DNA of 64,000 bases from Henriciella barbarensis. GTDB lineage: Bacteria > Pseudomonadota > Alphaproteobacteria > Caulobacterales > Hyphomonadaceae. Each line of letters starts with the position of its first letter. Positions within the stretch are counted from its first letter, which is position 1. The position numbers and the translations under genes were made by a program. The stretch is taken from contig NZ_QWGB01000014.1 in NCBI RefSeq assembly GCF_003576345.1, positions 341,808 to 405,807 of the forward strand. Direction: 5' to 3'. This document shows, one piece after another, positions 26,964 to 36,955 of the stretch. The notes under the pieces are model-generated. The model ran no database searches and was not told where the DNA came from. It was given only the letters and a program-made list of their open reading frames with translations.

Positions 26964-29522
26964 TTAGCGGCGAAGGGACCACCAGCCGCGTCGCTTGGGC
27001 TTTTCGTCCTTTTTGGACGCTTCTTCTTTCTGTTGGTCTGCCGGCTTCTCGTCGGTCACCAGGACAGGTTCGCTTGCGATCGGCTTATCTTCTTCAAAGA
27101 CGGCTGATGTTTTCGCAGGCGCGGGCTCTTCAGCTTTTTCTTCGGTGGCAGGCTCTGCGGCCACAGCTTCAGGCGTTTCTTCCTTCGGCTCAGGCTTCGC
27201 TTCGACCGGAGCTGGCGCTACGTCCGGCGTAGCCTTCGTCTCTGCAGCCTGCTCATCGCCGTTAGATGTTTCGGCTGTGGTCTCGGCTTCTGCTTCGGTG
27301 TTCTTCGGCTTCCCGTTGCGCTTGCCGCCTCTGCGGCGTGAACGTGACCGACGCGAACGAGGCTTCTCATCCTGTTTGTCGTCAGAACTTTCCGCGTCAT
27401 TGCCATTATCGTCTGACGAACCATTGCTATCGGCTGCGTCCTGCTTGACCGCATCAAGTGCCACGGTCTTTGCTAGCTGCGGCTGGGATGCCGTGGCGCG
27501 GCTCGCCTCGTCCGGGTCGGGCAGGGCAGGCGGTGTTTCGTCCAGCATGGCCGGGGCGCTATGGGCAAGGCCATCGAGAAGCGCGCCGCCATCGAGAGGA
27601 ACGATCGGGTTTGGCTCACGGCGTCTGCGGCGACCGCCGCGGCGGCCACGGCGTCTGCGCTTGCGCGATCCGCCAGACTGGTCGTCATTATCCGACTGAT
27701 CGTCAGCGGCGGCTTCATTGTCGGCATCTTCTTCGCCGTCAATATCGGACGCGTCAGCCTCTTGGGTGTCGTCCTCAGCGCTGGCATCTTCTGCCTCATC
27801 TGGCAGTTGGTCGTCATCCTCATCACCGATGATGTGGCGGCTGCGATCCTGTTTACGATTGCGGCGCGACTTCTGGTTCGGGTCTTTTTCCGCATCAATG
27901 CGGAAGTCGCCCGGCAGAAGTTCGTCAGACGAGCTGATCGAGATCGCAAAACCGGCGACCTCCTCAATGTCGGTAACAGCTTCACGCTTGTTGTTCAGCA
28001 GGTAGAGCGCGACGTCAGTCGGTGCGTGAACGGTGATGGATGAAAGACCACCACCAGCCGCGCGTGCTTCGAGCGCGCGCAGGAGCTGCAGTGCTGCTGA
28101 CGGGACGGAACGGCGACGGCCAGTACCGTTGCAAGCTTCGCATGGGTCGGATGTCGCCTGGAGCACACCTGCGCGGCGGCGCTGGCGCGAGATTTCCATA
28201 AGCCCGAACTGCGAGATCTTTCCGCACTGAACGCGCGCGCGGTCGATCTTTAGGCAATCCTTGAGCTTCTTCTCGACAGCCCGGTTGTTCTTGTTCTCCT
28301 CCATATCGATGAAGTCGATGACAACGAGGCCTGCAAGGTCACGCAGGCGCATCTGGCGACAGGCTTCCTCGGCCGCTTCCAGGTTGGTACGCAGAGCGGT
28401 CTGCTCGATATTGCGTTCCTTGGTCGCCTTGCCGGAGTTCACGTCGATAGCAACGAGCGCCTCGGTCTGGTTGATGACGAGGTAGCCGCCGGACTTCATC
28501 TGCACCGTGGGGGAGAAGATGGAATCAAGCTGGTCCTCGACCGATTCAGAGACGAAAAGCGGGGCAGCGGACTTCCACTGTTTCACCTTACGCGCCTGCG
28601 TCGGCATGATCATCTTCGAGAGGTCTTTTGCCTCGCGATAGGCCGATTGGCCCTGAATGATGACTTCCTCGATGTCCTTGTCGAACATGTCACGCATGGC
28701 GCGGTGAACGAGGCCGCCTTCTTCATGGATGATGCAGGGCGCAATCGATTCCATGGTCCGGTGACGGATATTGTCCCAGAGCTTCTGGAGATACTCATAG
28801 TCGCGGCGAATGTCGGTCTTGGTACGTTTGGCGCCAGCCGTCCGTACGATCAGCCCCATGCCGTTGGGCACGTCGAGGCTGGACATGATTTCCTTCAGGC
28901 GCTTGCGGTCTGCACCGTTTGTGATCTTGCGGGAGATGCCGCCGCCACGTGGGGTGTTCGGCATGAGGACGCTGTAGCGACCCGCGAGTGACAGGAAGGT
29001 GGTGAGGGCGGCGCCCTTGTTGCCGCGCTCTTCCTTGACGACCTGAACCAGCATGACCTGCCGGCGGCGGATTACTTCCTGGATCTTGTAGCGCTTCGAG
29101 CTCGATTGAGGCCTTGGCTTGGCAGCTGCTGCTTCGGCGGCCGCTTCATCGGCATCTGAATCTTCTTCGCCGTCATTGTCTTCATCATCGATGTCGCGTT
29201 CGTCGTCGACATCGTCTTCATCTTCCTCAGCGGCGGCGCGGGCCGCATCCTGAAGCAGCGCTTCGCGGTCTTCCTGAGGAAGCTGGTAGTAGTCGGGATG
29301 GATTTCGCTGAAGGCGAGGAAACCGTGGCGGTTGCCGCCATACTCGACGAAACAGGCCTGAAGGGATGGCTCTACGCGCGTGACTTTCGCGAGATAGATG
29401 TTGCCCCTTAGCTGTTCCTTGCCTGCGGTTTCGAAGTCAAAGTCGTCTACGCGTCCGTCCGAAACGAGCGCCACCCGGGTCTCTTCCGGGTGGACCGCAT
29501 CGATCAGCATCAATTTGCTCAT
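26964..29522 (-). CDS. rne: Ribonuclease E
   Basis: RNase E is the main endoribonuclease and degradosome scaffold. The 852-residue protein has an S1 domain split by an acidic insertion of about 55 residues (near 92-146, EEDEDDVDDERDIDDEDND), a known trait of alphaproteobacterial RNase E. The 5' sensor/DNase-I-like catalytic region includes AIDVNSGK and VIDFIDMEENKNN, and the Zn-link is CEACNGTG. The C-terminal third (about 530-852) is acidic, then Arg-rich (RKRRRRGRRGGRRRRR), probably the disordered scaffold. It ends in RRGWWSLRR. Divergent from amiC. Confidence 0.97.
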   Translation of the reverse strand: MSKLMLIDAVHPEETRVALVSDGRVDDFDFETAGKEQLRGNIYLAKVTRVEPSLQACFVEYGGNRHGFLAFSEIHPDYYQLPQEDREALLQDAARAAAEEDEDDVDDERDIDDEDNDGEEDSDADEAAAEAAAAKPRPQSSSKRYKIQEVIRRRQVMLVQVVKEERGNKGAALTTFLSLAGRYSVLMPNTPRGGGISRKITNGADRKRLKEIMSSLDVPNGMGLIVRTAGAKRTKTDIRRDYEYLQKLWDNIRHRTMESIAPCIIHEEGGLVHRAMRDMFDKDIEEVIIQGQSAYREAKDLSKMIMPTQARKVKQWKSAAPLFVSESVEDQLDSIFSPTVQMKSGGYLVINQTEALVAIDVNSGKATKERNIEQTALRTNLEAAEEACRQMRLRDLAGLVVIDFIDMEENKNNRAVEKKLKDCLKIDRARVQCGKISQFGLMEISRQRRRAGVLQATSDPCEACNGTGRRRSVPSAALQLLRALEARAAGGGLSSITVHAPTDVALYLLNNKREAVTDIEEVAGFAISISSSDELLPGDFRIDAEKDPNQKSRRNRKQDRSRHIIGDEDDDQLPDEAEDASAEDDTQEADASDIDGEEDADNEAAADDQSDNDDQSGGSRKRRRRGRRGGRRRRREPNPIVPLDGGALLDGLAHSAPAMLDETPPALPDPDEASRATASQPQLAKTVALDAVKQDAADSNGSSDDNGNDAESSDDKQDEKPRSRRSRSRRRGGKRNGKPKNTEAEAETTAETSNGDEQAAETKATPDVAPAPVEAKPEPKEETPEAVAAEPATEEKAEEPAPAKTSAVFEEDKPIASEPVLVTDEKPADQQKEEASKKDEKPKRRGWWSLRR

Positions 29523-29924
29523 AGCTTATCGCCTTGTGATCTGGCGGCGCGGCGCGGTAATTGACCGTGCTGCAGCGAACGCCAGTTAAGTTGTGACGGG
29601 ATATCCTGCGCCAGCGCGTCTGCGCGCCAGTAGGCGCTAGTCTCGACGATGCTTTCAGTGGCGAAAGATACATTACAAGTTGTTCCGTGTCCGATCAGGC
29701 CATGCACGGACTATTGATCCGTTCGCATACCATCTGGGAAATGGTCTTGGCCTCCAAATAGAGGTCTGTCCGACCATGCCGAAAGCTGAGCCTAAAGAAA
29801 AGCTATAAAATCAGAGAATAGCAAAATAGGCAGTGCCAGCAGCGACAGTAAACGCTTGATTAATGAAGGGTGTGCACATTTCCCGTCACGCAATAAAGTC
29901 AATTTCCAGCAGGCTGTGGGCGAG
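29523..29924. other. Divergent rne/amiC intergenic region
   Basis: No convincing gene was found in these 400 bp. A long RNase E leader is plausible here because rne is autoregulated in other bacteria, but I see no conserved element. The open frame from 29856 to the amiC start is only an upstream extension of amiC. Confidence 0.5.
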
Positions 29925-31100
29925 ATGTTTCGAGCGTTTTTTCTACTCATCGGGTTCCTGGCGGGCATGATCAGTCATGCCTATGCAACCGAAATCAATG
30001 AGATACGGGTCGAGGGGGCAGGGGAGTATATCCGAATCACTCTCGCAGCCGATGGCGAGCTGGCGCACGGTATTTTTTCGCTCAGTGATACAGGAATGCG
30101 GTCCATCGCTGTTGATCTCCGTGACTTCCGTCTCGATGAAATGGCTGAAACGCCGCCTCCAGCGGGCGCTGTGACCACCTACGAGGTGTCGCCGCGTGGT
30201 ATCGCTTTTCATCTTTCTCATGCTGTCACCGTGTCGCGCGCCCTGAATATCGGCCCGACCGTGTCAGATCCGCGTCATCGGCTTGTGATTGACCTCGTGC
30301 GGGTCTCTCCAGACCGCTTCGACAGGGACGCGGCCATCGACCTGGACCGCAGAGCCGCCTTCAGCGGCGGGCAAGTGCCCGGCGCCGAAGAGACGACGCT
30401 GGCATCGCTTTCGCCAGTGAAACAGGTAATCGTGATCGATCCGGGTCATGGCGGCCGCGACCCCGGCGCACTGGCTACTGATTCGACCCGCGAAAAAGAT
30501 GTGGTCCTGAAAACAGCGCTTTCGCTCAAGAGTGCACTTGAGGCGAGTGGGCGCTATACCATCCACCTTACGCGCGATGACGATACCTATGTCGAACATG
30601 AAGACCGGGTGACGATGGCCCGCAACTGGGGCGCCGATCTCTTTATTTCGATACATGCCGACGCAGCGGCCAATCGCTCTGTCGCCGGGGCGACGGTCTA
30701 TACGCTCAATTCCCGGGGGCAGAACCGTGTTGATCCGGTGGCGAACAAGTATGGGTGGCACCTGCCGGTCGAGGATGGGACATCGAACGAGGTTGCAAGC
30801 ATCCTGACCGACCTCACCAAGCGCGAAACCAAGACCAATTCGGCCATCTTTGCCGAAATTCTTATTCCTGAGCTGGCTTCTGCCGGGCCGATCGTCCGAA
30901 ACAGTCACCGGCAGGAAAACTTCTTCGTCCTTTTGGCGCCTGATGTGCCGGCCGTGCTGATCGAGGTGGGCTTCCTGACAAACCGCGCCGATGCGGCGAG
31001 ACTGGCATCCGCTGATGGACGGGAGCGCTCGGCGAAAGCGATTGCACGTGCGATCGACGCCTATTTCGACCGTTCGGCGGCGCACACTGCAGTAAATTAG
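29925..31100 (+). CDS. amiC: N-acetylmuramoyl-L-alanine amidase
   Basis: The 391-residue amidase cleaves the amide between MurNAc and the stem peptide during cell separation. I choose ATG 29925, which opens a signal peptide (MFRAFFLLIGFLAGMISHAYA) that an earlier ATG (29856) would bury. An AMIN domain spans about residues 25-125. The Amidase_3 domain follows, with zinc ligands in DPGHGGRDPGA, REKDVVLK and SIHADAAANR and the catalytic Glu in VLIEVGFLTN. It begins the amiC-mrcA-prfB run. Confidence 0.93.
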   Translation: MFRAFFLLIGFLAGMISHAYATEINEIRVEGAGEYIRITLAADGELAHGIFSLSDTGMRSIAVDLRDFRLDEMAETPPPAGAVTTYEVSPRGIAFHLSHAVTVSRALNIGPTVSDPRHRLVIDLVRVSPDRFDRDAAIDLDRRAAFSGGQVPGAEETTLASLSPVKQVIVIDPGHGGRDPGALATDSTREKDVVLKTALSLKSALEASGRYTIHLTRDDDTYVEHEDRVTMARNWGADLFISIHADAAANRSVAGATVYTLNSRGQNRVDPVANKYGWHLPVEDGTSNEVASILTDLTKRETKTNSAIFAEILIPELASAGPIVRNSHRQENFFVLLAPDVPAVLIEVGFLTNRADAARLASADGRERSAKAIARAIDAYFDRSAAHTAVN

Positions 31101-31204
31101 CGTCTTTCGACTTTCGTCTGCCGCCGGCACGCCTTACTCTCGTCATGGAATGATGCGAGGCGACGCTATCGCGAACGCAAATCTGGGCAGGGACGGAAAT
31201 CTGA

Positions 31205-33787
31205 ATGAGTGAACAGCCGGTCTGGAGACGCTATCTGACCTGGAAGCTGGCGCGCCGTGTCGCCATCGGTCTCGTCATTATAGGCGCGCTAGTCTTTATC
31301 GCCGTCATGATCTGGGTGGCATCGCTCGCGCGAGACCTTCCATCGCACGAGCGTCTCGCCGATTATGAGCCGCCCATCACGTCACGCGTTCACGCCGGTG
31401 ACGGCACGCTCATCGCCGAGTTTGCGGACGAACACCGCGTCTTCGTGCCGATTGAATCCATCCCGGACCATGTGAAACAGGCCTTCGTCGCGGCAGAAGA
31501 CAAGAAGTTCTTCGAGCATGGCGGCCTCGATTATGTCGGCATCATGCGTGGCGCGATCAATTCCGCGCAGATCAAGCTGTCGGGCAGCGATGGAAATCTT
31601 CAGGGCGGGTCGACCATAACCCAGCAGGTCGCCAAGAACATGCTACTCACCCGCGACCAGCGTATCGAACGCAAGGTGAAAGAGGCGATCATTGCGCGCC
31701 GCATGGAGAACACCTTCACCAAGGATGAGATACTCGAGCTTTACCTGAACGAAATCTATCTTGGCGTGCGGGCCTATGGGGTCGGTTCTGCCGCGCTGAT
31801 CTACTTTAACAAGTCGCTGCCAGAGCTGAATTTGTCAGAGGCGGCGATTCTCGCCTCGCTAGCCAAGGCGCCATCCACGGTGAATCCCTATCGACGCCCG
31901 CAGCGCCTGCTTGCCCGTAGAGATTATGTTCTCAACCGCATGCTCGAAGACGGTTACATCACCGAAGAGCAGGCTGAAGAAGCGAAAGCCGAGCCGCTTG
32001 AAGTGGTCGAACGCTTGCGTGGGCCTGAATACGCTGCCGCAACCTATTTCGTGCAGGAACTTCGCCGTGACCTGATAAAGGAGTATGGCGAAGAAGCGCT
32101 CGAGCGTGGCGGTCTATCAATCCGCACGACGCTGGACTCCAAGATGCAGCTTGCAGCACAGACGGCCCTGCAGTCCGGTCTTGAAGCCTATGACCGCCGT
32201 CATTCCTATCGCGGCCCTTTTACGTCAATTGATGCATCAGGTGATGTTCCGGCGCAGCTTCAGGAAGTGGAGCGCCCGGCAGGCTATGGCGACTGGGAAG
32301 CCGGCATGGTGCGCGACGTGGCAAGCGATGCCGCTACCATTGTTCTGAATGACGGCCGTACGACACGCATGCCGGAAGAGGACGTTCGCTGGGCGAGCGG
32401 TTGGGACCGTCCGGAAGGCGGGGAAGGGCTCGCGCGCGGCGATGTAATCCTCGTCGATGTGGAGCGTACCGAAACGCTTCGCGATGGCGCAGAGCCTGCC
32501 GCAGAAGGCGAGCGCCGCAATGAGGATGACTGGATTTCCGTGCCGTCCGAAAGTGCGCGACTGAAACAGGTGCCCGAAGTCGAAGGCGCGATTATTGCGC
32601 TTGACCCGCATACCGGCCGCGTCCTGGCGATGGTGGGCGGATATTCATTCTTCAAGAGCCCGTTCAATCGTGTGACGCAGGGCATGCGCCAGCCGGGTTC
32701 TGCCTTCAAACCGTTTGTCTATGCGGCCGCTCTCGAGAACGGGTATACGCCTTCAACGCAGATGCTGGATTCGCCATTCGTCTATTATGATGAAGGGTCG
32801 GGGACGACCTGGAAGCCGCAAAACTATTCGGCTGGACGTAGTTATGGCGAAGTGACCATGCGCACCGCACTTGAGCGTTCGTTCAACCAGGTGACGGCAC
32901 GCATCGCGGTTGATATCGGCATGGAAGATGTTTCCGGTCTCGCGGAACGGTTCGGTCTTTACGACCACCTGCCGCGTTTCCCGGCCATGGCACTGGGTTC
33001 TGGCGAAACCACCCCCTGGCGCATGGCGACCGGGTATGCCTCTTTCGTGAATGGCGGCAAGGACGTTACACCTACCATGCTCGACCGCGTTCAGGATCGT
33101 TATGGCGAGACGCTATATCGCAACGACCAGCGCGCCTGCGAGGACTGCCTTGCGGAGAGCTGGGAGGGCCAGGAGCCGCCGCAACTGGAAGACAATCGTG
33201 AGCAGTTGATTGACCCTGTCATCGCGTATCAGGTCACGCATATGCTGGAAGGTGTCGTCGAGCGCGGCACCGCACGCCGTGCCGCGCGCCTCAACAAGCC
33301 ACTTGCTGGGAAGACCGGTACGACGAACGACTATTTCGATGCACTCTTCTATGGCTTTTCGCCTGACCTCGTTGTCGGCGTGTGGGTCGGCTTCGACCAG
33401 CCGCAGACCCTCGGTAATGGTGAGGCGGGTGGCTCTGTCGCTCTGCCTGTCTTCGTCAGCTTCATGGAAGAAGTGCTCGAAGATGCCCCGGCAATGCCAT
33501 TCCGTATTCCACCAGGCGTGAGGCTTGTGTCCGTGGACCACGATACGGGCGGCCTGCCGACGGCCAGTTCCGGCGAAATCATCGTCGAAGCCTTCCGTCC
33601 TGGTACGGAACCGGGCGCGGTGTTCGATGAAGAGGACGACTTCTCTATCTCTGGCAATCAGGGCGCAACAAGCGGAATGTTTGGTGACCTTGCCGATCCG
33701 TCATCTGAAGGCTTCGGCCAGAACGGCATTTCGGAGGCTGAAGACCGCGACGATATTGCCGATGAAAACCTGGGTGGGATTTATTGA
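31205..33787 (+). CDS. mrcA: Penicillin-binding protein 1A (bifunctional transglycosylase/transpeptidase)
   Basis: This class A PBP polymerises and cross-links peptidoglycan. The 860-residue protein has an N-terminal membrane anchor (about 20-42) and a GT51 domain with EDKKFFEHGG and QGGSTITQQVAKN. An OB-type insertion of about 100 residues sits before the transpeptidase. The transpeptidase domain has S499-A-F-K502, SFN, and K703-T-G-T. The tail is acidic and low-complexity. It lies 105 bp after amiC. Confidence 0.96.
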   Translation: MSEQPVWRRYLTWKLARRVAIGLVIIGALVFIAVMIWVASLARDLPSHERLADYEPPITSRVHAGDGTLIAEFADEHRVFVPIESIPDHVKQAFVAAEDKKFFEHGGLDYVGIMRGAINSAQIKLSGSDGNLQGGSTITQQVAKNMLLTRDQRIERKVKEAIIARRMENTFTKDEILELYLNEIYLGVRAYGVGSAALIYFNKSLPELNLSEAAILASLAKAPSTVNPYRRPQRLLARRDYVLNRMLEDGYITEEQAEEAKAEPLEVVERLRGPEYAAATYFVQELRRDLIKEYGEEALERGGLSIRTTLDSKMQLAAQTALQSGLEAYDRRHSYRGPFTSIDASGDVPAQLQEVERPAGYGDWEAGMVRDVASDAATIVLNDGRTTRMPEEDVRWASGWDRPEGGEGLARGDVILVDVERTETLRDGAEPAAEGERRNEDDWISVPSESARLKQVPEVEGAIIALDPHTGRVLAMVGGYSFFKSPFNRVTQGMRQPGSAFKPFVYAAALENGYTPSTQMLDSPFVYYDEGSGTTWKPQNYSAGRSYGEVTMRTALERSFNQVTARIAVDIGMEDVSGLAERFGLYDHLPRFPAMALGSGETTPWRMATGYASFVNGGKDVTPTMLDRVQDRYGETLYRNDQRACEDCLAESWEGQEPPQLEDNREQLIDPVIAYQVTHMLEGVVERGTARRAARLNKPLAGKTGTTNDYFDALFYGFSPDLVVGVWVGFDQPQTLGNGEAGGSVALPVFVSFMEEVLEDAPAMPFRIPPGVRLVSVDHDTGGLPTASSGEIIVEAFRPGTEPGAVFDEEDDFSISGNQGATSGMFGDLADPSSEGFGQNGISEAEDRDDIADENLGGIY

Positions 33788-33849
33788 CCGGGCGCTCAGA
33801 TTTGTGCATTCGGGCCAGCCTGTAACCAACTGAAAACATAGAAGATCTT

Positions 33850-34963
33850 ATGTCGACAGAAATTCTCTCGCTTATTGATGAAATTGAGCAGTCCTCCGCG
33901 CTGCTGAGGAGGCGTCTTTGACTGGGACGTTGCCCAGAAACGCCTAGACGAGCTCAACGCCCTCTCAGAACAACCAGACTTCTGGAACGATCCTGAAAAG
34001 GCCCGAAAGCTGATGGCCGAGCGCCAGCAGCTGGAGACCGGAATCAATACCGTTCAGGAGCTGGAGCAGGAAGCAGCTGACGGCCGCGAACTGCTCGAGC
34101 TTGCGGACGGAGATGATGACCTGATCCAGGATATCTCGGCCAATATGAAACGAGCGCGCGAGCGCGCTGCCAAGGCAGAGCTTCAGGCGCTGCTGTCCGG
34201 CGAAGCTGATTCCAATGACTGTTACCTTCAGATCAACGCCGGGGCAGGGGGCACCGAAAGCCAGGATTGGGCTTCGATGCTGCGTCGCATGTATGTGCGT
34301 TGGTCAGAAAGCAGCGGCTATAAGGTTGAGGAAGTCGATGCCCATGAGGGCGACGAGGCGGGTATCAAGTCAGCAACGCTGCTGATCTCTGGCCTTAATG
34401 CCTATGGTTGGCTGAAGTCGGAATCGGGGGTCCACCGGTTGGTGCGCATCTCACCTTACGATTCATCGGCCCGACGTCATACATCCTTCGCCTCAGTAAC
34501 GGTGTCACCGGTGATCGATGAGACGATCGAAGTCGATATCGACCCGTCCGATGTGCGGACCGACACTTATCGGGCCTCCGGTGCAGGTGGTCAGCACGTC
34601 AACAAGACCGACTCCGCCGTCCGGCTGACGCATGACCCGACGGGCATTGTTGTGGCGTGTCAGGCCGGCCGATCGCAGCATCAGAACAGGGCCAAAGCCT
34701 GGGAGATGCTTCGTTCGAAGCTTTACGAGCTTGAGCTTCAGAGGCGCCGCGAAGCCGTGCAGGACAGCCACGATTCCAAGTCCGAAATCGGTTGGGGACA
34801 TCAGATCCGTTCCTATGTGCTGCAGCCTTATCAGCTGATCAAGGATCTGCGGACCGGTCACGAAACGTCTGATACGGGCGGTGTGCTTGATGGAGATCTC
34901 GACGGCTTCCTGAGCGCCTCACTCGCGCACAATGTTTCTGCTGGAAACGACGAAGACGCATAA
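33850..34963 (+). CDS. prfB: Peptide chain release factor 2, with programmed +1 frameshift
   Basis: RF2 reads UGA and UAA stops. The gene starts at ATG 33850 ([16 protein letters not shown]) and meets an in-frame TGA at 33919-33921 after CTT. A +1 shift continues as [20 protein letters not shown] to the end at 34963, giving about 370 residues. The GGQ catalytic loop is in [10 protein letters not shown]. The stop-recognition motif is ISPYDS, with SPY where E. coli has SPF. The lone downstream frame from ATG 34013 would lack the N-terminal domain. Confidence 0.97.
33906..33922 (+). promoter_or_regulatory. prfB autoregulatory +1 frameshift signal
   Basis: The Shine-Dalgarno-like GAGGAGG (33906-33912), CTT slippery codon (33916-33918), TGA stop and following C form the standard recoding site. 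When RF2 is scarce, the ribosome pauses at UGA and shifts forward by one. The spacing of three bases between the SD-like element and CTT matches known sites. Confidence 0.95.
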
Positions 34964-34967
34964 GAAA

Positions 34968-34998
34968 ACGGCCGCGCAATTGCGCGGCCGTCTAATTT
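34968..34998. terminator. Hairpin between convergent prfB and bactofilin genes
   Basis: ACGGCCGCGCAATTGCGCGGCCGT (a 24-nt perfect palindrome, 34968-34991) is followed by CTAATTT. The U-run is weak, so termination strength is uncertain. Confidence 0.7.
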
Positions 34999-35016
34999 GA
35001 TTAGTTCAGCGCCTGA

Positions 35017-35562
35017 TCAGGAGAGAGCAGAGCCATGCGCACTGCTGGCGCTTGTGCTGGCCGACTTGTTGTCCGTCGCGGCTGGCTTGGCTGCGGATGA
35101 AGCCGCGTCGCCGCTGGCGGGACGTGCGGCTTTTGGAGCAGAGGTCTTTAGCGGGTCTTCGGCGTGTTTGACCTGGCCTTCGAAAATTGCGTTCGGTTGA
35201 ATGCTGAGAGAGGCGTGCAGGATGTCGCCCTCGACGCGTGCGCCGGTCTCGAGCTCAACGCGGCGGCCACGAATGGAACCAAGGACTTCGCCCTTGACCT
35301 TCACTGCCTCGCCTTTGACTTCGCCGATAACTTTACCGGTTGCGCCAATTGTGATGTCACCCGCTGTTACGTCGCCATCGACAACACCGTCAATGTGAAG
35401 GGCGCCTTCTGAATTGATCGACCCTTTGATTTCCATGTCGTTGCAGATGATGGAAGCAACGCCGGTCGAGCGGGCTCCGGTCCGGCTTGCAGCCGATTTG
35501 CTTGCGTCAGCTGGCGGCACATAGCTCTGTGCGGATGCGCCGTCCTTATTCTTCGTAAACAT
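35017..35562 (-). CDS. Bactofilin (polymer-forming cytoskeletal protein)
   Basis: The 181-residue protein has a central bactofilin beta-helix (about residues 40-135). Regular repeats include GSINSEGALHIDGVVDGDV and GKVIGEVKGEAVKVKGEV. The Ala/Ser/Lys-rich tails are probably disordered. Bactofilins polymerise without nucleotide and scaffold cell-wall enzymes. It overlaps the upstream M23 peptidase gene by 17 bp, a pairing known from Hyphomonas-type bacteria (BacA with LmdC), which suggests a role in cell shape or stalk formation. Confidence 0.92.
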   Translation of the reverse strand: MFTKNKDGASAQSYVPPADASKSAASRTGARSTGVASIICNDMEIKGSINSEGALHIDGVVDGDVTAGDITIGATGKVIGEVKGEAVKVKGEVLGSIRGRRVELETGARVEGDILHASLSIQPNAIFEGQVKHAEDPLKTSAPKAARPASGDAASSAAKPAATDNKSASTSASSAHGSALS

Positions 35563-36814
35563 GTTTACCTGCCCTCAGAAACTCAACTGGATCGTATGGT
35601 TTGTTATTAAACCAGACTTCGTAGTGAAGGTGTGGGCCGGTGCTCCGGCCGGTGGAGCCCATAGCGCCCACAACGTCGCCAATCGCGACTGTATCACCTT
35701 TATCGACATTAATGCGTCTTAAGTGTGCGTAACGAGACTTGAAGCCATGCCCGTGGTCGATCTCCACGATGCGACCATAGCCGGATTTGGTGCCGGCGAA
35801 GCTGACCGTACCTGGACCGGTTGCCGTGATCGGGGCGTTCCAGTAGGCGCCGACATCTACACCATTGTGCCAGCCAGGGCGCTGATTGAATGGGTCAACC
35901 CGAAGGCCATAATCGGAGGTCAGGCGCGACGGCACGCCGACCGGGTCCGCGAGTGGCAGTGTGGAAACGACTGACTGATAGAAGCGGGCTTCTTCCATGC
36001 GAGCGGCAACCTGCGAGACGCGCTCAGCGAACATGGCTTCTTCGGGCGTGTCGAAGTTACCGGATGCAAGATTTGCAAACGGGACGAGAGGACCACCCAT
36101 TTCGCGGGTTTCGGCAATACGATTGGTGCCGACAGCTGTCAGGCGGAGGACGCCGCGTGCGGCTTCGGCGCGTTCGATTGCGATATCTTCGACTTCGTCG
36201 AGAAAGGCCTGTTGTTCGCGCTGGAGTTCGGCGATCTGGCCGCGGACACCGGGACTGGTCGCGCTGGCTTCCTGATATTGTGCATCCGTTCGGGCCTGGC
36301 GCCGGTCAGCTTCCTCAATAGATGCGTTGACGAGAAGGGCGCTGCCATCGCCGCGTAGCGCGGCGACTTCTAGCTCACCACCATTGCGAAGCGAATCGAG
36401 CATCACCTCAAGCGTGCGGTGACGCTGTTCAAAACTGACCGTGGCTTCCTGGAAGGCTTCGGTGCGTTCGACGAGCTGGGAGCGAGACAAAGCATCTCGC
36501 GCGCGCAGTTCCTGAACCCATCGCTCATATTTGTCGATCTGTTGCTGACCTTGCGCAGAAAGCGTGCTGTTCGGGATGAAGACGAGGCTGGCCGTAGCGT
36601 AGAGCGTCCAGCCGACGACGGCCGCGATCGCTATGGAGAGAACGGACTGCTGAAGAGGAGAGACAGTGAAATAGCGGACGGTACCACCGCTTCGATGGTA
36701 AATTTGCCGTTCGGGAAAAAGGCGACTGAAAAGCTCCCCGATTTTCATCGTCTTTCGCTTCATAGACGGCCCCGCCTCTGCTTTTACTCTTACACGCGCT
36801 GTGAATTTATCCAC
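35546..36814 (-). CDS. M23-family peptidoglycan endopeptidase with N-terminal coiled coil
   Basis: The 422-residue protein starts at GTG 36814 with GAGGGTGAG upstream; ATG 36763 is an alternative. A membrane segment (about 55-78, SIAIAAVVGWTLYATASLVF) is followed by a coiled-coil region of about 180 residues. The LytM/M23 domain has HNGVDVGAYW, DHGHGF and the HxH pair in GPHLHYEV. All zinc ligands are present, so it should be an active D,D-endopeptidase, anchored in the inner membrane. The overlap with the bactofilin gene implies co-translation. Confidence 0.93.
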   Translation of the reverse strand: MDKFTARVRVKAEAGPSMKRKTMKIGELFSRLFPERQIYHRSGGTVRYFTVSPLQQSVLSIAIAAVVGWTLYATASLVFIPNSTLSAQGQQQIDKYERWVQELRARDALSRSQLVERTEAFQEATVSFEQRHRTLEVMLDSLRNGGELEVAALRGDGSALLVNASIEEADRRQARTDAQYQEASATSPGVRGQIAELQREQQAFLDEVEDIAIERAEAARGVLRLTAVGTNRIAETREMGGPLVPFANLASGNFDTPEEAMFAERVSQVAARMEEARFYQSVVSTLPLADPVGVPSRLTSDYGLRVDPFNQRPGWHNGVDVGAYWNAPITATGPGTVSFAGTKSGYGRIVEIDHGHGFKSRYAHLRRINVDKGDTVAIGDVVGAMGSTGRSTGPHLHYEVWFNNKPYDPVEFLRAGKHVYEE

Positions 36815-36955
36815 AGCTCACCCTCGCGGTAATGTTTAACGCAATTTGTTCGCTTCGGAAAAGGGCGAATCCAGAAAGTTGCCGCATTTTTCTCACAATC
36901 GATAAAAAATTTTACTAATTTCGCCTGAGTTTTGACTGTGTCGATGCAGAATTAG

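Noticed and set aside
36807..36815. Perfect DnaA box (TTATCCACA)
   Set aside because: A single box at the start of the M23 gene without origin features; likely chance.
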